A stretch of 64,000 nucleotides of DNA from Verrucomicrobia bacterium LW23 (GTDB taxonomy: Bacteria > Verrucomicrobiota > Verrucomicrobiia > Methylacidiphilales > UBA1321). The notes under the pieces are model-generated. The model was not told where the DNA came from. It saw only the letters and a list, made by a program, of their open reading frames with translations, and did not search any database. Made by a program: the position numbers and the translations under genes. This document shows, one piece after another, positions 27,490 to 36,738 of the stretch. Where the stretch lies: assembly GCA_003054695.1 (NCBI GenBank), contig QAZA01000030.1:19027-83026 (forward strand), given 5' to 3'. Each line of letters opens with the position of its first letter. The first letter of the stretch is position 1.

Positions 27490-27784
27490 GGCGTCAAGGC
27501 TGCACGATGCCGCTCAAGGAATCAATGAGGAAAGTCAAAAGTGCAATATAACGAACATATTGTTTGTGTCCGGCTTGTACTTCGCGATCTCACCTTCGCG
27601 TACTTTGCATGAGTATGCGTGAATTTGGGCAAGGGTATGGACAGACGAGAGTCGTGTAGCGACGTCCCCGCGCCCTTTTCGCGCAGAGGGCGCGAAGGAC
27701 GCAAAGAACGCGAAGGGGGGGATTTATGGTAGGGAACTTCTGAGGGCGACTGATTCTGCCTTAAAGCGCAGGTACAATCCCCCT

Positions 27785-27913
27785 CTGTATCCGACCTTTG
27801 TGCCTTCGTGTCTTTGTGGTAAAATATTCTTCTGGTTCCCCTGGTTTGTTCCGATCGACGGGTACAGGGGAATATTTACCACAAAGGCACGAAGGCACAA
27901 AGGTCGGATACAG
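27785..27913. repeat. Family D long hairpin, complete copy
   Basis: Arms 27785-27829 and 27870-27913 are complementary over about 44 bp with one or two mismatches. The arm core reads ACCTTTGTGCCTTCGTG and its complement, followed by a TTTGTGGTAAAT-type sequence. The loop is about 40 nt. A related hairpin is at 32218-32328. Confidence 0.75.
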
Positions 27914-27930
27914 CGCGGGAATCATCCATT

Positions 27931-28110
27931 TTGCGTCCCCCCTTGGCGATACTGTTTGTCTTGAATCTCCAGATAGCATCGCCAAGGACGGAAGGTTTCG
28001 CCAAGGGGGATGCTTCCACGCTAATCAACCTTCCATTCCGGTCCCCCATTTTTCCCGTGCTTAGAGGCTTCTGTTCCCCTTGCGAGACATTCCCCTCGTT
28101 AGCCCAGCCT
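27931..28110. repeat. Family B palindromic element, second copy (inverted, partial)
   Basis: On the opposite strand this matches 7350-7530 with high identity, including AAGCCTCTAAGC, GTGGAAGCATCC, CTTGGCGAAAC and ATCGCCAAGG modules in the same order. The outer hairpin of the first copy is only half present, ending near GAATGTCTCGC (28085-28095). No coding capacity. Confidence 0.7.
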
Positions 28111-28123
28111 CTGGGGCCGACGG

Positions 28124-28711
28124 CTACGCCTTCACGGCTGTGATGACGTGACAGACGGCGGGGAGGATCGACTCGGCGAGCACCTCCGGCGTGACGGGGC
28201 GGGGCTCGGGGGTTTTGCTCCACTCCAGGGCGGCGCCGGCGATGGCCCAGCTCATCATGGTGGCTTGCAGGTCCGGCTGGGCAACGCCGTGGCGGAGCAG
28301 GGCGGGCATGAGGAACTCGCGGATGATGGCTTTGACCTGGGACTCGACAATCGGCTCGAACTGGCGCTGGTTGCGCTTGCAGCCTGCGGCGATTTCCGAG
28401 AGGAAATCGCATGCGGCCAGAATGAGGGCGCGCAGGCGCTTGTCGCACGCCACCGGCGGGGGATCGCCCAGGCGGGTGGCGATGTAGTTGCGGAAGCGCT
28501 CGGCTATCATGGCCTCCAGAAGCGCGTACTTGTCGGTAAAGTGATCGTAAAAGGTGGCGCGGTTGAGCGTGGAGTGCTCCGTAATATCCTGCACGGTAAT
28601 GAGATCGAACGCCTTCTCGCCAAGCAGCGCGTGAAAGGACTGGAAGAGCATCTGCCGGGTGCGGCGGATGCGTGGATCGATCCGCTGGGCGGCTGGGATA
28701 TCGGTGCTCAT
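28124..28711 (-). CDS. TetR/AcrR-family transcriptional regulator
   Basis: The product has 195 residues. The N-terminal helix-turn-helix is visible in RIRRTRQMLFQSFHALLGEKAF followed by ITVQDITEHSTLNRATFYDHFTDKYALLEAM. The C-terminal ligand domain is unspecific. The ATG at 28711 is chosen; an upstream ATG at 28795 would add a segment without similarity to the family. It diverges from a DUF5069 gene, and the shared spacer carries a promoter with a small dyad, so local control of the neighbour and of itself is likely. Confidence 0.9.
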   Translation of the reverse strand: MSTDIPAAQRIDPRIRRTRQMLFQSFHALLGEKAFDLITVQDITEHSTLNRATFYDHFTDKYALLEAMIAERFRNYIATRLGDPPPVACDKRLRALILAACDFLSEIAAGCKRNQRQFEPIVESQVKAIIREFLMPALLRHGVAQPDLQATMMSWAIAGAALEWSKTPEPRPVTPEVLAESILPAVCHVITAVKA

Positions 28712-28795
28712 GGCTGTGGCGAGGAGAAAAATCTCGGAAAAAAAAGTGGCGGGCGGGCAGCCCGCAGAGGGGTGCCGGGCGAAAAAAGCTATCAC

Positions 28796-28824
28796 TTGAC
28801 AACCGATTCGTCGAATGCTTCATT
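28796..28824 (+). promoter_or_regulatory. Promoter with operator-like dyads for the DUF5069 gene
   Basis: TTGACA (28796-28801) and TTCATT (28819-28824) are 17 bp apart. The spacer contains ATTCGTCGAAT (28806-28816), a perfect odd dyad. A second imperfect dyad, AACG-n5-CGTT (28832-28844), lies just downstream. Position and symmetry fit repression by the adjacent TetR-type regulator. Confidence 0.4.
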
Positions 28825-28908
28825 ACAAAACAACGGATGTCGTTTAGTCATCTGGTGATGACTTTGCAGCATCTGTCGGTCATAACCCAACTTAACTCAC
28901 ATTCTCTC

Positions 28909-29370
28909 ATGAGCAACATCATTCAGGCCCGCGACCTCTCCCAGCAGCCTCCCCGCAGTCCCCGCGTTAAAATCGGGGGCTATCCGCTACTTGCCCGCGC
29001 TCTAGACAAAGGCCGCGCCGACCTGGCCGGTACCGTTGGCGAGTACCATTTCGATTGCCCGCTGGACAACTACCTGTTCGACTTCAAGCAGGTAAAAGGC
29101 GCGGACGTGAAGGATCTGCTGGCCAAAGGCGCCACGGACGAGGAAGTGGCCAAGTGGCTCGACACCCACGGCACCCCGCGCACCGCCGAGGAGATTGCCG
29201 GCTTTGCCGCCCAGGTGGAAGCCGCCCGCCCGTACGATATGCCGGAGAAAAAGCAGTGGTTCATCGACAACTGCGCCACGGTGGGCATCGACCCCGCCAA
29301 GAGCACCCTGTTCGACTTCCTGGAAGCCGACGACGCCGCCGTCGCCCGCCAGCACGCGGTTGCCTCGTAA
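28909..29370 (+). CDS. DUF5069 domain protein
   Basis: A 153-residue soluble protein of unknown function. The domain pattern of DUF5069 is visible: PRSPRVKIGGYPLLARALDKGRA, the FDCPLDNYLFDF segment, and a helical C-terminal half with ATDEEVAKWLDTHG. The family is known mainly from sequence and is frequent in Verrucomicrobia. It is transcribed away from the TetR regulator and is the likely regulated target. The leader before the ATG has no Shine-Dalgarno sequence. Confidence 0.8.
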   Translation: MSNIIQARDLSQQPPRSPRVKIGGYPLLARALDKGRADLAGTVGEYHFDCPLDNYLFDFKQVKGADVKDLLAKGATDEEVAKWLDTHGTPRTAEEIAGFAAQVEAARPYDMPEKKQWFIDNCATVGIDPAKSTLFDFLEADDAAVARQHAVAS

Positions 29371-29906
29371 GGCAGAGCCGCTACCCCTGTGCACACCCGG
29401 CCGCGGCCGCGCCGGGCTTGTGCGGGGGAGGGGGGGAGGCTTAACCACGAAGCTCACGACATTTACGTAGGGGACGAAAGGGGAGTCAGAAACAGGCATC
29501 AATGGAATTCAATCTTTCCGTTCCCCTCTTTCTATCCTCGTGCTGAAGGAGATGGAGAGCACGGGCTATATCCTCTCTATCCCCACTTAGCGGCTTTGTA
29601 CCCCTTCGTGCGAAACTGTCCCCTTCTGCCATCCGATGCGGAGGGGGATAGTTTCGCACGAAGGGGTACAAAGCCGCTAAGTGGGGATAGAGGGGGATGG
29701 GGAAACTGTTCGAGTGCATATTCTTGCCCAGACAACCTGCTTCCCACCTGACTTTCTTCGCCCTGTCCTTCTCCCCATTCCTCTCCTCTGCTATATTTGT
29801 GCTATTCGTGGTTAATTATTCCCCATCCCATCGCTAAAGCGATTTTTGGGGTGCAGGGGCGCGGGGTTGCGTGTAAAGTGCTGGCCGCACGCCTGCTCCT
29901 TTACTC
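29371..29906. other. 536-bp intergenic region with a long perfect hairpin
   Basis: No gene seen. It contains a family C hairpin (29575-29692) and two short family D-like half repeats, TTAACCACGAAGCTCACGA near 29442 and TGTGCTATTCGTGGTTAATTATTCCCC near 29797-29823. The last part precedes the ABC permease gene. Confidence 0.55.
29575..29692. repeat. Family C hairpin with perfect 43-bp arms
   Basis: Arms 29575-29617 and 29650-29692 are exact reverse complements over 43 bp, with a 32-nt loop. The arm contains CCCCACTTAGCGGCTTTGTA and CTTCGTGCGAAAC. A second copy is at 44265-44398 and a half copy near 61342-61373. Confidence 0.8.
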
Positions 29907-30899
29907 GTGACGACCTACATCCTACGACGCCTGCTTTTGATGATCCCCACCCTGCTGGGGATTTCCCTCATCACCTTTATGGTGATGAAGATGATGCCGG
30001 GCGACCCCGCGGTGATAAAGGCGCGCATGGCGGCCGGCGGCAATATGCAGGAGGTGCCGCCCGAGACGCTGGAGCGCATTCGCAAAACGTACGGCCTCGA
30101 CAAATCCCTGGGCGAGCAATATGTGCTGTGGCTGGGCCGCATGGTAACGCTCGATTTCGGCGAATCGCTGGTCGATCGCGAGCCGGTAACCAAGCGCATT
30201 CTGGAGCGGCTGCCGACGTCGCTGCAGCTCTCTGTGGGCTCGCTGCTACTGGCGTACATGATTTCCGTGCCGATCGGGGTGATGTCCGCCGTGAAGAAGG
30301 ATTCGTTCCTCGATCAGGCCACAACGTTCGGCTTGTTTGTGCTGTACTCGCTGCCTGGCTTTTGGCTGGCCACGCTGGCGCTGGTCTTCCTGTGCGGCGG
30401 CGATTACTTTAAGCTGTTCCCCTCCAGCGGGTTATCCAGCATGGGTGCGGAGAATCTGCCGTTTGGCTCGTGGGTGATGGACCGCATCTGGCACCTGGCG
30501 CTGCCGCTGGCCGTGCTGACGTACCCGAGTCTGGCCGCTCTGTCGCGCTACTCTCGCTCCGGCATGCTGGAGGTGATTCAGCAGGATTACATCCGCACCG
30601 CGCGCGCCAAGGGGCTGCGGGAGAACGCGGTGATTTTTGTGCACGGCCTGCGTAACTCGCTCATCCCCATCATTACGCTGCTGGCCTTTGAGCTGCCGAG
30701 CCTGCTGGGCGGCAGCATGATTATCGAGACGATTTTCTCCATCAGCGGCATGGGCGAGCTGACGCTGACCAGCATTACCTCGCGCGATTACACGATGATC
30801 ATGGGCATCTTCACCATCTCCGCGTTCCTTACGCTGGCGGGCTTTTTGCTGGGCGATATCCTGTACTGCGTGGCCGATCCGCGCATACGCCTGCAGTAA
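29907..30899 (+). CDS. Oligopeptide/dipeptide-type ABC transporter permease (DppB/OppB family)
   Basis: Integral membrane subunit of a peptide- or nickel-type importer. In 330 residues the N-terminal YILRRLLLMIPTLLGISLITF helix is followed by a periplasmic region and five more helices. The EAA-loop signature is visible as DYIRTARAKGLRENAVIFVHGLRNSLIP. The start is GTG at 29907. It is followed by the partner permease after 37 bp. No substrate-binding protein or ATPase is in the window. Confidence 0.9.
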   Translation: MTTYILRRLLLMIPTLLGISLITFMVMKMMPGDPAVIKARMAAGGNMQEVPPETLERIRKTYGLDKSLGEQYVLWLGRMVTLDFGESLVDREPVTKRILERLPTSLQLSVGSLLLAYMISVPIGVMSAVKKDSFLDQATTFGLFVLYSLPGFWLATLALVFLCGGDYFKLFPSSGLSSMGAENLPFGSWVMDRIWHLALPLAVLTYPSLAALSRYSRSGMLEVIQQDYIRTARAKGLRENAVIFVHGLRNSLIPIITLLAFELPSLLGGSMIIETIFSISGMGELTLTSITSRDYTMIMGIFTISAFLTLAGFLLGDILYCVADPRIRLQ

Positions 30900-30936
30900 C
30901 CCCCGGCATCAGCACCATCTCTCCGGCCCTCCTCGC

Positions 30937-32187
30937 ATGACTTCCGAACCGCCCCCCAGCATCAGCTCCGCGCCAACCGCGGCCGCTGCGACAGTGCCGG
31001 GCGAGGCCTCGCTGGCGTCGGAATCGTGGACGAGGTTTCGCAGCAACCGCATGGCCATGGCGGGGTTGTGGATTGTGGGACTGATGTTTGCGGTGGCGAT
31101 TTTTGCCCCGTTTATCGCCAGCAACCGGCCCTATTATATGGTGGCCCTCAAGCGCTCGCTGGCGCCCGCCGCCGCCCCGGCGGAGCCCGGCAAGCCGGAG
31201 CCGCCGCGCACCGTCGTCATGACAAAGGTGGCGAGCTTTCCGCTGCTGCACGGGCTGACGAAGGAAGATTTGCGCTGGCTGATGTACCCCGCCGCCGGGC
31301 TGGCCGTATGGCTGTTTCGCCGCCGGCTTACGGCGCGTACCGGATTTATTGCCGTAACGGCCGCGGTGGCGATTATCGAGATTACCGTGGCGCAGCACAA
31401 AGAGGTGATGGACTGGACGAACTACCGCGCCATCGCCGCGCAAACCAAGTGGATGCCGCCCATCCCCTACGGCCCGCTGGAGCAGGAGAGCCCGCAATAC
31501 GAGCCACCCGGCAACACCAACTGGATGGGCACCGACGATCTGGGCCGCGACATCCTGAGCCGGCTGATCCACGCCACGCGAATCTCCATGACGGTGGGGT
31601 TTGTAGCCACCAGCATCTCCATCACGCTGGGCGTGCTGGTGGGCGCGCTGGCGGGGTACTACCGGGGGTGGGTGGATATTGGCCTCTCGCGGGTGATAGA
31701 GGTGATGGAGTGTTTCCCCACCATGTTTCTCATCCTGGCCGTGCTGGCGTTCCTCACCCCCAGCCTGTTTACGCTGATGGCCGTGATGGGCCTGACGAGC
31801 TGGACGGGCACGGCCCGGCTGGTGCGCGGCGAGTTCCTGCGCCTTTCGGAGCTACCCTTTGCGCTGGCCGCCCGAGCGCTGGGGGCGGGGGATCGCCGCA
31901 TCATCCTGGGTCACATCCTGCCCAACGCGATGGGCCCCGTGCTGGTGGCCGCCACGTTCGGCATCGCATCGGCCATCCTGGTGGAGAGCTCGCTAAGCTT
32001 TCTGGGCATGGGCGTGCAACCGCCCACCCCCACGTGGGGCGACATGCTCAGCAAAGCGCGCAGCGGCGTCATCAGCACATGGTGGCTGGCCGTCTTCCCC
32101 GGCATCATGATCTTCATCAGCATCACCGCCTACAACCTGGTAGGCCAGGGGATACGGGATGCGACTGATCCCCGGTTGCGAGAGTGA
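30937..32187 (+). CDS. Oligopeptide-type ABC transporter permease (DppC/OppC family) with a large insertion
   Basis: Partner of the preceding permease. The 416-residue protein is longer than the usual ~300. After the first helix (about 45-65) there is an extra segment of about 130 residues that contains two additional hydrophobic stretches (around [14 protein letters not shown] and [15 protein letters not shown]). The conserved part [29 protein letters not shown] then begins and ends with the DPRLRE terminus. The EAA loop is at [29 protein letters not shown]. The insertion is odd and may alter the outward face. Confidence 0.88.
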   Translation: MTSEPPPSISSAPTAAAATVPGEASLASESWTRFRSNRMAMAGLWIVGLMFAVAIFAPFIASNRPYYMVALKRSLAPAAAPAEPGKPEPPRTVVMTKVASFPLLHGLTKEDLRWLMYPAAGLAVWLFRRRLTARTGFIAVTAAVAIIEITVAQHKEVMDWTNYRAIAAQTKWMPPIPYGPLEQESPQYEPPGNTNWMGTDDLGRDILSRLIHATRISMTVGFVATSISITLGVLVGALAGYYRGWVDIGLSRVIEVMECFPTMFLILAVLAFLTPSLFTLMAVMGLTSWTGTARLVRGEFLRLSELPFALAARALGAGDRRIILGHILPNAMGPVLVAATFGIASAILVESSLSFLGMGVQPPTPTWGDMLSKARSGVISTWWLAVFPGIMIFISITAYNLVGQGIRDATDPRLRE

Positions 32188-32492
32188 GGGGAGTGGGGAG
32201 GAGGAGTTTTACCCATTCTGAAACTTGGTGCCTTTGTGCCTTGGTGGTTAATCCCCTTTGCACCCCGCTTTCCTGCGAGTTGATTGATGAAATTCTAACC
32301 ACCAAGTCACCAAGACACCAAGTTTCAGAGGGGAAACGGGACTCGACGGATCATCAAGAAATCTCCTCCCCTTTCTCCCCCGCCCCCAGTCAACAGTTGT
32401 GTCGCAATGAGGCCACGATTTGCGGGGGATTCGGCCATTTATTGCATCGCCACCGTGGTACCGGCCTGCTACTATCGCCAACTTTACTTCCT
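32188..32492. other. Intergenic region with a family D hairpin
   Basis: 305 bp without a gene. A family D hairpin occupies 32218-32328; the rest (32330-32492) is the upstream region of the ThuA-domain gene, ending in a pyrimidine-rich stretch. Confidence 0.5.
32218..32328. repeat. Family D long hairpin, second copy
   Basis: Arms 32218-32253 and 32295-32328 pair over about 34 bp with a few mismatches; the core is CTGAAACTTGGTG and GGTGGTTA with their complements. The layout and much of the arm sequence match 27785-27913. Confidence 0.7.
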
Positions 32493-33245
32493 ATGAACCC
32501 TTTGAAAGTTACGGTGTGGGGCGAAAACGTCCACGAACGGCAGTCGGAACTTATTCGCGGAATCTATCCGCAGGGCATGCATAACTGCATTGCAGACGGC
32601 CTCAACGAGGCGCCGGACATCCAGGCCACCACGGCCACGCTGCAGGAGGAGGAGCACGGCCTTACCGTCGAGAAGCTGGCGGAGACCGACGTGCTGACCT
32701 GGTGGGGCCACCGCGCGCACGGCGACGTTTCCGACGAAATTGTCGAGCGCGTGGCCAGGCGCGTCAACGAAGGCATGGGCCTCATCGTCCTGCACAGCGG
32801 CCACTACGCCAAAATCTTCAAGCGCCTGCTGGGCACCACCTGCTCCCTCACCTGGCGCGAGGCCGGCGAGAAAGAGCGCCTGTGGGTCTGCAACCCCGGC
32901 CACGCCATCGTGCAGGGCCTGGGCCCCTACTTTGAGCTGGAACATGAGGAGATGTACGGCGAGCCCTTCGGCATCCCCACCCCCGACGAGCAGATCTTCA
33001 TCAGCTGGTTTGCCGGCGGCGAAGTCTTCCGCAGTGGTGCCACTTGGCGTCGCGGCGCCGGCAAGATCTTCTACTTCCGCCCCGGCCACGAGAGCTACCC
33101 CACCTACTACGACGCCAACGTCAAACTCGTCATCAAAAACGCCGTCCGCTGGGCCCGCCCCGAAGCCCCCGCCTGGAAGGACGCCGCCCCGAACATCCCC
33201 GTCGACAAGGCCCCGGAGAAAATCACCGCCTGGGTCCGCCCGTAG
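32493..33245 (+). CDS. ThuA-domain protein (trehalose-utilisation type)
   Basis: 250-residue member of the ThuA family, a glutamine-amidotransferase-like fold found near sugar-metabolism genes; the biochemical role is not settled. It begins [18 protein letters not shown] and has [50 protein letters not shown], and [17 protein letters not shown] near the C-terminus, all typical of the family. It stands alone between repeats. Confidence 0.88.
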   Translation: MNPLKVTVWGENVHERQSELIRGIYPQGMHNCIADGLNEAPDIQATTATLQEEEHGLTVEKLAETDVLTWWGHRAHGDVSDEIVERVARRVNEGMGLIVLHSGHYAKIFKRLLGTTCSLTWREAGEKERLWVCNPGHAIVQGLGPYFELEHEEMYGEPFGIPTPDEQIFISWFAGGEVFRSGATWRRGAGKIFYFRPGHESYPTYYDANVKLVIKNAVRWARPEAPAWKDAAPNIPVDKAPEKITAWVRP

Positions 33246-33551
33246 GAAGGCGCCCAGCGGTGTCCACTGCGCAGGGTGCAAGCCCCGCACTCGCTCACGC
33301 CCACGATAGAGCATCTCTTCTCGCAGATAGCCTATCGCGTACCCGCCCGCCTCCGGGAACGGTGGAGCCGGGCGCTCGGGCAAAGCGCTTAAAGCGCTTT
33401 GCCCGAGCGCAGGACCCTGTAGCTGAGCGAGCCGGAGTCGCTTTCGCAAACGTCCCGCTCCCGCCGTTCCCGGAGCACCTCGCTCGCGCCATACATATTG
33501 TGTTGCGAACGGTCTGGCTTACCGCCGTACTTCGGGTGCTGCTGAAACCGA
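33246..33551. other. Intergenic region with a strong palindrome
   Basis: 306 bp between convergent genes with no gene seen. A perfect 19-bp-arm hairpin (33372-33390 and 33392-33410, GCGCTCGGGCAAAGCGCTT and complement, 1-nt loop) lies in it. It is enclosed by a further inverted pair, TCCGGGAACGG near 33354 and CCGTTCCCGGA near 33464. It may act as a two-sided terminator. Confidence 0.55.
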
Positions 33552-34583
33552 TCAGGGGCTTTTGGTGGCAGGTTCCGGCTTTTTCGCTTTCGCCTCGTCT
33601 TCGGTTTTCATCTGTTGCAGGGCGGCGGCGGAGAGGAGGCGCTCGACGGCTTTTTGTTGCCTGGTGGCCAGCGCTTTCTGGAAGTAGGTGCGGGCGGAGT
33701 CGCGTTTGCCGGCAATCATCTCCCGGGCGCCGATATAAAAGTAGGCTTCGCACAGGGCTCGGGCCAATGTGTCCGCGGGCGCGGCTTCCACCTGGGAGAG
33801 GTACTCGTCCTTGCTGATCTCATCGACCAGGTAGCGACCGATGCGCAGGTCTTTTTTGTCGGGCTTGCCTTTGGTCTCGGCCCCTTTGCTTTTGGCGAGA
33901 GCATGGGCGCCCGTGTCTACCAGTGCCTTCAGGTTGGGCTTAATCTGCTCGTGGCGGCCGTTGCGGGCGTGCAGGTACCACATGTAGTAGGCGGCATACA
34001 GCTTGTCGTCGTCGTCGGGCAGCTGATGAAAAGCCATCATCATCGTGTTGAGCGTACGGGTATCGTCCTTGCCTTCGCGCGCCAGGGCAATGGCGTAGTA
34101 CAGGATTTCGATGCCGGTTCCACTGTACTGGCCGCCGTGGATGTCGTAGCCTTCGCCCACGGTAATGCCCAGGTACTTCTGGAAGTCGCGCACCGCGTCG
34201 CTGTAGTTGCCGGCATCCATGTTAAGCAGGGCGCGGACGCGGAGGCTTCGGGAGCCCTCTTCGTTCAGGGCGCTGCATTTGTTGATGTCGGCGAGGGCGC
34301 CCTGGTAGTCGCCCTGCTGGCCTTTGGCCAGGGCGCGGACGTAGTAGGCCAGCTCGAATGCGGGATCCGCCGCCAGAAGCTGATCCATCATGGCGATAGC
34401 CTGCTTGTCGTTGCTGTCCAGCAATTTATATGCCTCCTCGATCTTCGCCTTTTGCACCGGCGTGGGCGACGCCGGTGCGACCGGCTGCGGTTGCTGTGCC
34501 AGCGCGGACGCTGCCAGCGGGCCGATTAACAGGGCGCCCAGCACACAAATGTAAAGATAGGAGAGCAGATTGCTACGAGGCAT
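33552..34583 (-). CDS. Secreted tetratricopeptide-repeat protein
   Basis: 343 residues from the ATG at 34583. A signal peptide (about residues 1-30, ending SALAQQ) is followed by TPR-like helical repeats (KIEEAYKLLDSNDKQAIAMMDQLLAADPAFELAYYVRALAKGQQGDYQGALADINKC...) and a later block with TLARALCEAYFYIGAREMIAGKRDSARTYFQKAL. Likely periplasmic and a protein-protein interaction scaffold; partners unknown. A GTG start at 34676 is also open, but the stretch before the ATG overlaps a hairpin repeat and is not family-like. Confidence 0.75.
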   Translation of the reverse strand: MPRSNLLSYLYICVLGALLIGPLAASALAQQPQPVAPASPTPVQKAKIEEAYKLLDSNDKQAIAMMDQLLAADPAFELAYYVRALAKGQQGDYQGALADINKCSALNEEGSRSLRVRALLNMDAGNYSDAVRDFQKYLGITVGEGYDIHGGQYSGTGIEILYYAIALAREGKDDTRTLNTMMMAFHQLPDDDDKLYAAYYMWYLHARNGRHEQIKPNLKALVDTGAHALAKSKGAETKGKPDKKDLRIGRYLVDEISKDEYLSQVEAAPADTLARALCEAYFYIGAREMIAGKRDSARTYFQKALATRQQKAVERLLSAAALQQMKTEDEAKAKKPEPATKSP

Positions 34584-35144
34584 GCCGCACAATAACACCG
34601 TTGCGAAACACAATCCAGCGACAACGCTGTGTTGTCGCTGGATTGCGCCGATGCATGGCACAAGTAGTTTTATCACAATGGTTTATAACTTTTCTTCCAC
34701 CCTCGTGGTCGGATACACGCAGTGGGGTGGAGATGTCAAGGGAAGGGGAAAAGCAAGGCGGGGGACGGTGAAGCGTTTCAACCCTTCCTAAGTCCTCAGC
34801 CCGGCAACCGCATTTTGTGAAGATCAGCGGCAAATTGGGTCATTTACCGACCGTAATGGTGAATATGCGGCAGGTTGCGCGGATAGCCTCCTGTATAACT
34901 CGGGAGAGCTCTCCTCTGGCGGCGAGCGCTTTTCCGCCCGCGGAGGCCCGCGCGAAATGTCGGTAAAAGACACATTCACGGTCAGAGATCCGCTAACCAG
35001 CACGGTATTTTTGCCGTTATGCTTAGTATTGACGCAGTTCACATGAATGCACCGGGCAGAGCGTGCGCCGAGGCGCGACTGCCGCCCCTTTCCCCCCACC
35101 CCTCCCACCTCACCCGACAGAGACACACCCGACCGAATATCGCC
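34584..35144. other. Divergent intergenic region before the GH1 gene
   Basis: About 560 bp with no convincing gene. It contains a perfect 15-bp-arm hairpin (34611-34645, CAATCCAGCGACAAC and complement). The region 34800-35080 is AT-richer than its surroundings and probably holds promoters for both flanking genes, but no clear hexamer pair was found. The last 60 nt before the GH1 start are C-rich. Confidence 0.5.
34611..34645. repeat. Short perfect hairpin upstream of the TPR gene
   Basis: 15-bp perfect arms and a 5-nt loop, GCTGT. It lies about 28 bp upstream of the chosen ATG of the TPR gene, so it would form at the 5' end of its mRNA or be a small repeat. Confidence 0.5.
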
Positions 35145-36638
35145 ATGAGTTTTCCTAAAAACTTTACCTGGGGCGCAGCCGCTGCGTCGTATCAAATTGA
35201 AGGGGCCTGGGACGCCGACGGCAAAGGCCTGAGCGTGTGGGACATGCTGTGCCGCCAGCCCGGCCGCGTGTGGGAGGGCAACTCCGGCCAGGTCGCGTGC
35301 GATCACTACAACCGCAGTGCCGAGGACGTGGCGCTGATGAAACAGGTGGGCCTGCAGGCGTACCGCCTCTCCGTCTCCTGGCCGCGCGTGATCCCCACCG
35401 GCGCCGGCGCCGTGAACGAGAAGGGCCTGGCCTTTTACGACAAACTCGTCGACCAGCTGCTGGGCGCGGGCATCGAGCCCTGGGTGACGCTGTTCCACTG
35501 GGACTTTCCCTACGACCTGTTTGTACGCGGCGGCTGGATGAATCCCGACAGCCCCAGGTGGTTTGCGGACTACACGCAAATCATCGTCGACAAGCTGGGC
35601 GACCGCGTGGCGCACTGGATGACGCTCAACGAGCCGCAGTGCTTCATCGGCATGGGCCACCTTACCGGCGAGCACGGCCCCGGCCTCAAGCTCGGCATGA
35701 CCGAAGTGCTGCTTGCCGGCCATCACTGCCTGCTGGCCCACGGCCTGGGCACCCAGGTTATCCGCGCCCGCGCCAAAAAGAAGCCGATCATCGGCTGGGC
35801 GCCCGTCGGCATCGTCTCCTTCCCCGCCGGCGACCGCCCCGAGGACGGCAAGGCCGCCTTTAAGGCGATGGAAGCCGTGTGGGGCGACAACCTCTGGAAC
35901 AACGCCTGGTGGGGCGACCCCGTTGTGCTTGGTCACTACCCCGAGAACGGCCTGAAGGCCTACGGCAAGCACGCGCCCAGGTTCACGGACGCCGAGATGA
36001 AAACCATCTCGCAGCCGCTCGACTTCTACGGCTGTAACATCTACAGCGGCGCGCCCACCCTCATGGGCGACAACGGCGAGCCCATCGGCGCCACCTACGA
36101 GCCCGGCCACCCCCACACCCACTTTCTGTGGAAGCGCCACGCGGAAGCGCTGCGCTGGGGCCCGAAGTTCCTGGCCGACCGCTACAAGCTTCCCATCGTC
36201 ATTACCGAAAACGGCCTGAGCTGCAACGACTGGGTGGCCCTGGACGGCAAGGTGCACGACGCCGGCCGCATCGACTTCCTGCACCGCTACCTGCTGGAGC
36301 TGCACCACGCTATTCAGGAAGGCGTCGACGTTCGCGGCTACTTCCAGTGGTCCATTATGGACAACTTTGAGTGGGCGGAAGGCTACAAGCACCGCTTCGG
36401 CCTGGTGCACGTGGACTACACCACCCAAAAGCGCACCCTCAAGGACAGCGCCTACTGGTACTCCAGCGTCATCAAAAGCAACGGCGAAACCCTGCTGGAA
36501 GGACGCACCTGCCCCGCCCTGGAGATCGCCACCGCAGCCGCCACGGCCGAGAGCGAGCCCGCCACGGCCGGCTCCCCCGCCACCAACGGCGCCCACGCCC
36601 CCAGCCCCAACGCGGCCTCCGCGCTGGCCGGTGTGTAA
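35145..36638 (+). CDS. Glycoside hydrolase family 1 beta-glucosidase
   Basis: Retaining beta-glycosidase, probably cytoplasmic since there is no signal peptide. In 497 residues it starts with MSFPKNFTWGAAAASYQIEGAW; the acid/base glutamate is E163 in TLNEP and the nucleophile is about E355 in ITENG. FQWSIMDNFEWAEGYKHRFGL and DSAYWYSSVIKSNG complete the family. A low-complexity Ala/Pro/Thr tail of about 40 residues follows the catalytic domain. Broad beta-glucosidase/galactosidase activity is typical of the family; the substrate is not told by sequence. Confidence 0.95.
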   Translation: MSFPKNFTWGAAAASYQIEGAWDADGKGLSVWDMLCRQPGRVWEGNSGQVACDHYNRSAEDVALMKQVGLQAYRLSVSWPRVIPTGAGAVNEKGLAFYDKLVDQLLGAGIEPWVTLFHWDFPYDLFVRGGWMNPDSPRWFADYTQIIVDKLGDRVAHWMTLNEPQCFIGMGHLTGEHGPGLKLGMTEVLLAGHHCLLAHGLGTQVIRARAKKKPIIGWAPVGIVSFPAGDRPEDGKAAFKAMEAVWGDNLWNNAWWGDPVVLGHYPENGLKAYGKHAPRFTDAEMKTISQPLDFYGCNIYSGAPTLMGDNGEPIGATYEPGHPHTHFLWKRHAEALRWGPKFLADRYKLPIVITENGLSCNDWVALDGKVHDAGRIDFLHRYLLELHHAIQEGVDVRGYFQWSIMDNFEWAEGYKHRFGLVHVDYTTQKRTLKDSAYWYSSVIKSNGETLLEGRTCPALEIATAAATAESEPATAGSPATNGAHAPSPNAASALAGV

Positions 36639-36738
36639 GCGCGGGAGATCTGTCGGAGAACGAAGCTGGCGACGCTCACCGCTTCCCGGGGTAGTCCCCT
36701 GGGCAAAGCGAGGGCCCACTGACGCATCAAAACCCTCT

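Larger units (their letters stand above)
27490..28123. other. 634-bp intergenic region filled by palindromic repeats
   Basis: No gene seen. It holds a complete family D hairpin (27785-27913) and an inverted copy of family B (27931-28110), preceded by a further AT-richer stretch (27490-27650) and by GAGGGCGCGAAGGACGCAAAG-like repetitive sequence near 27685. Confidence 0.6.
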
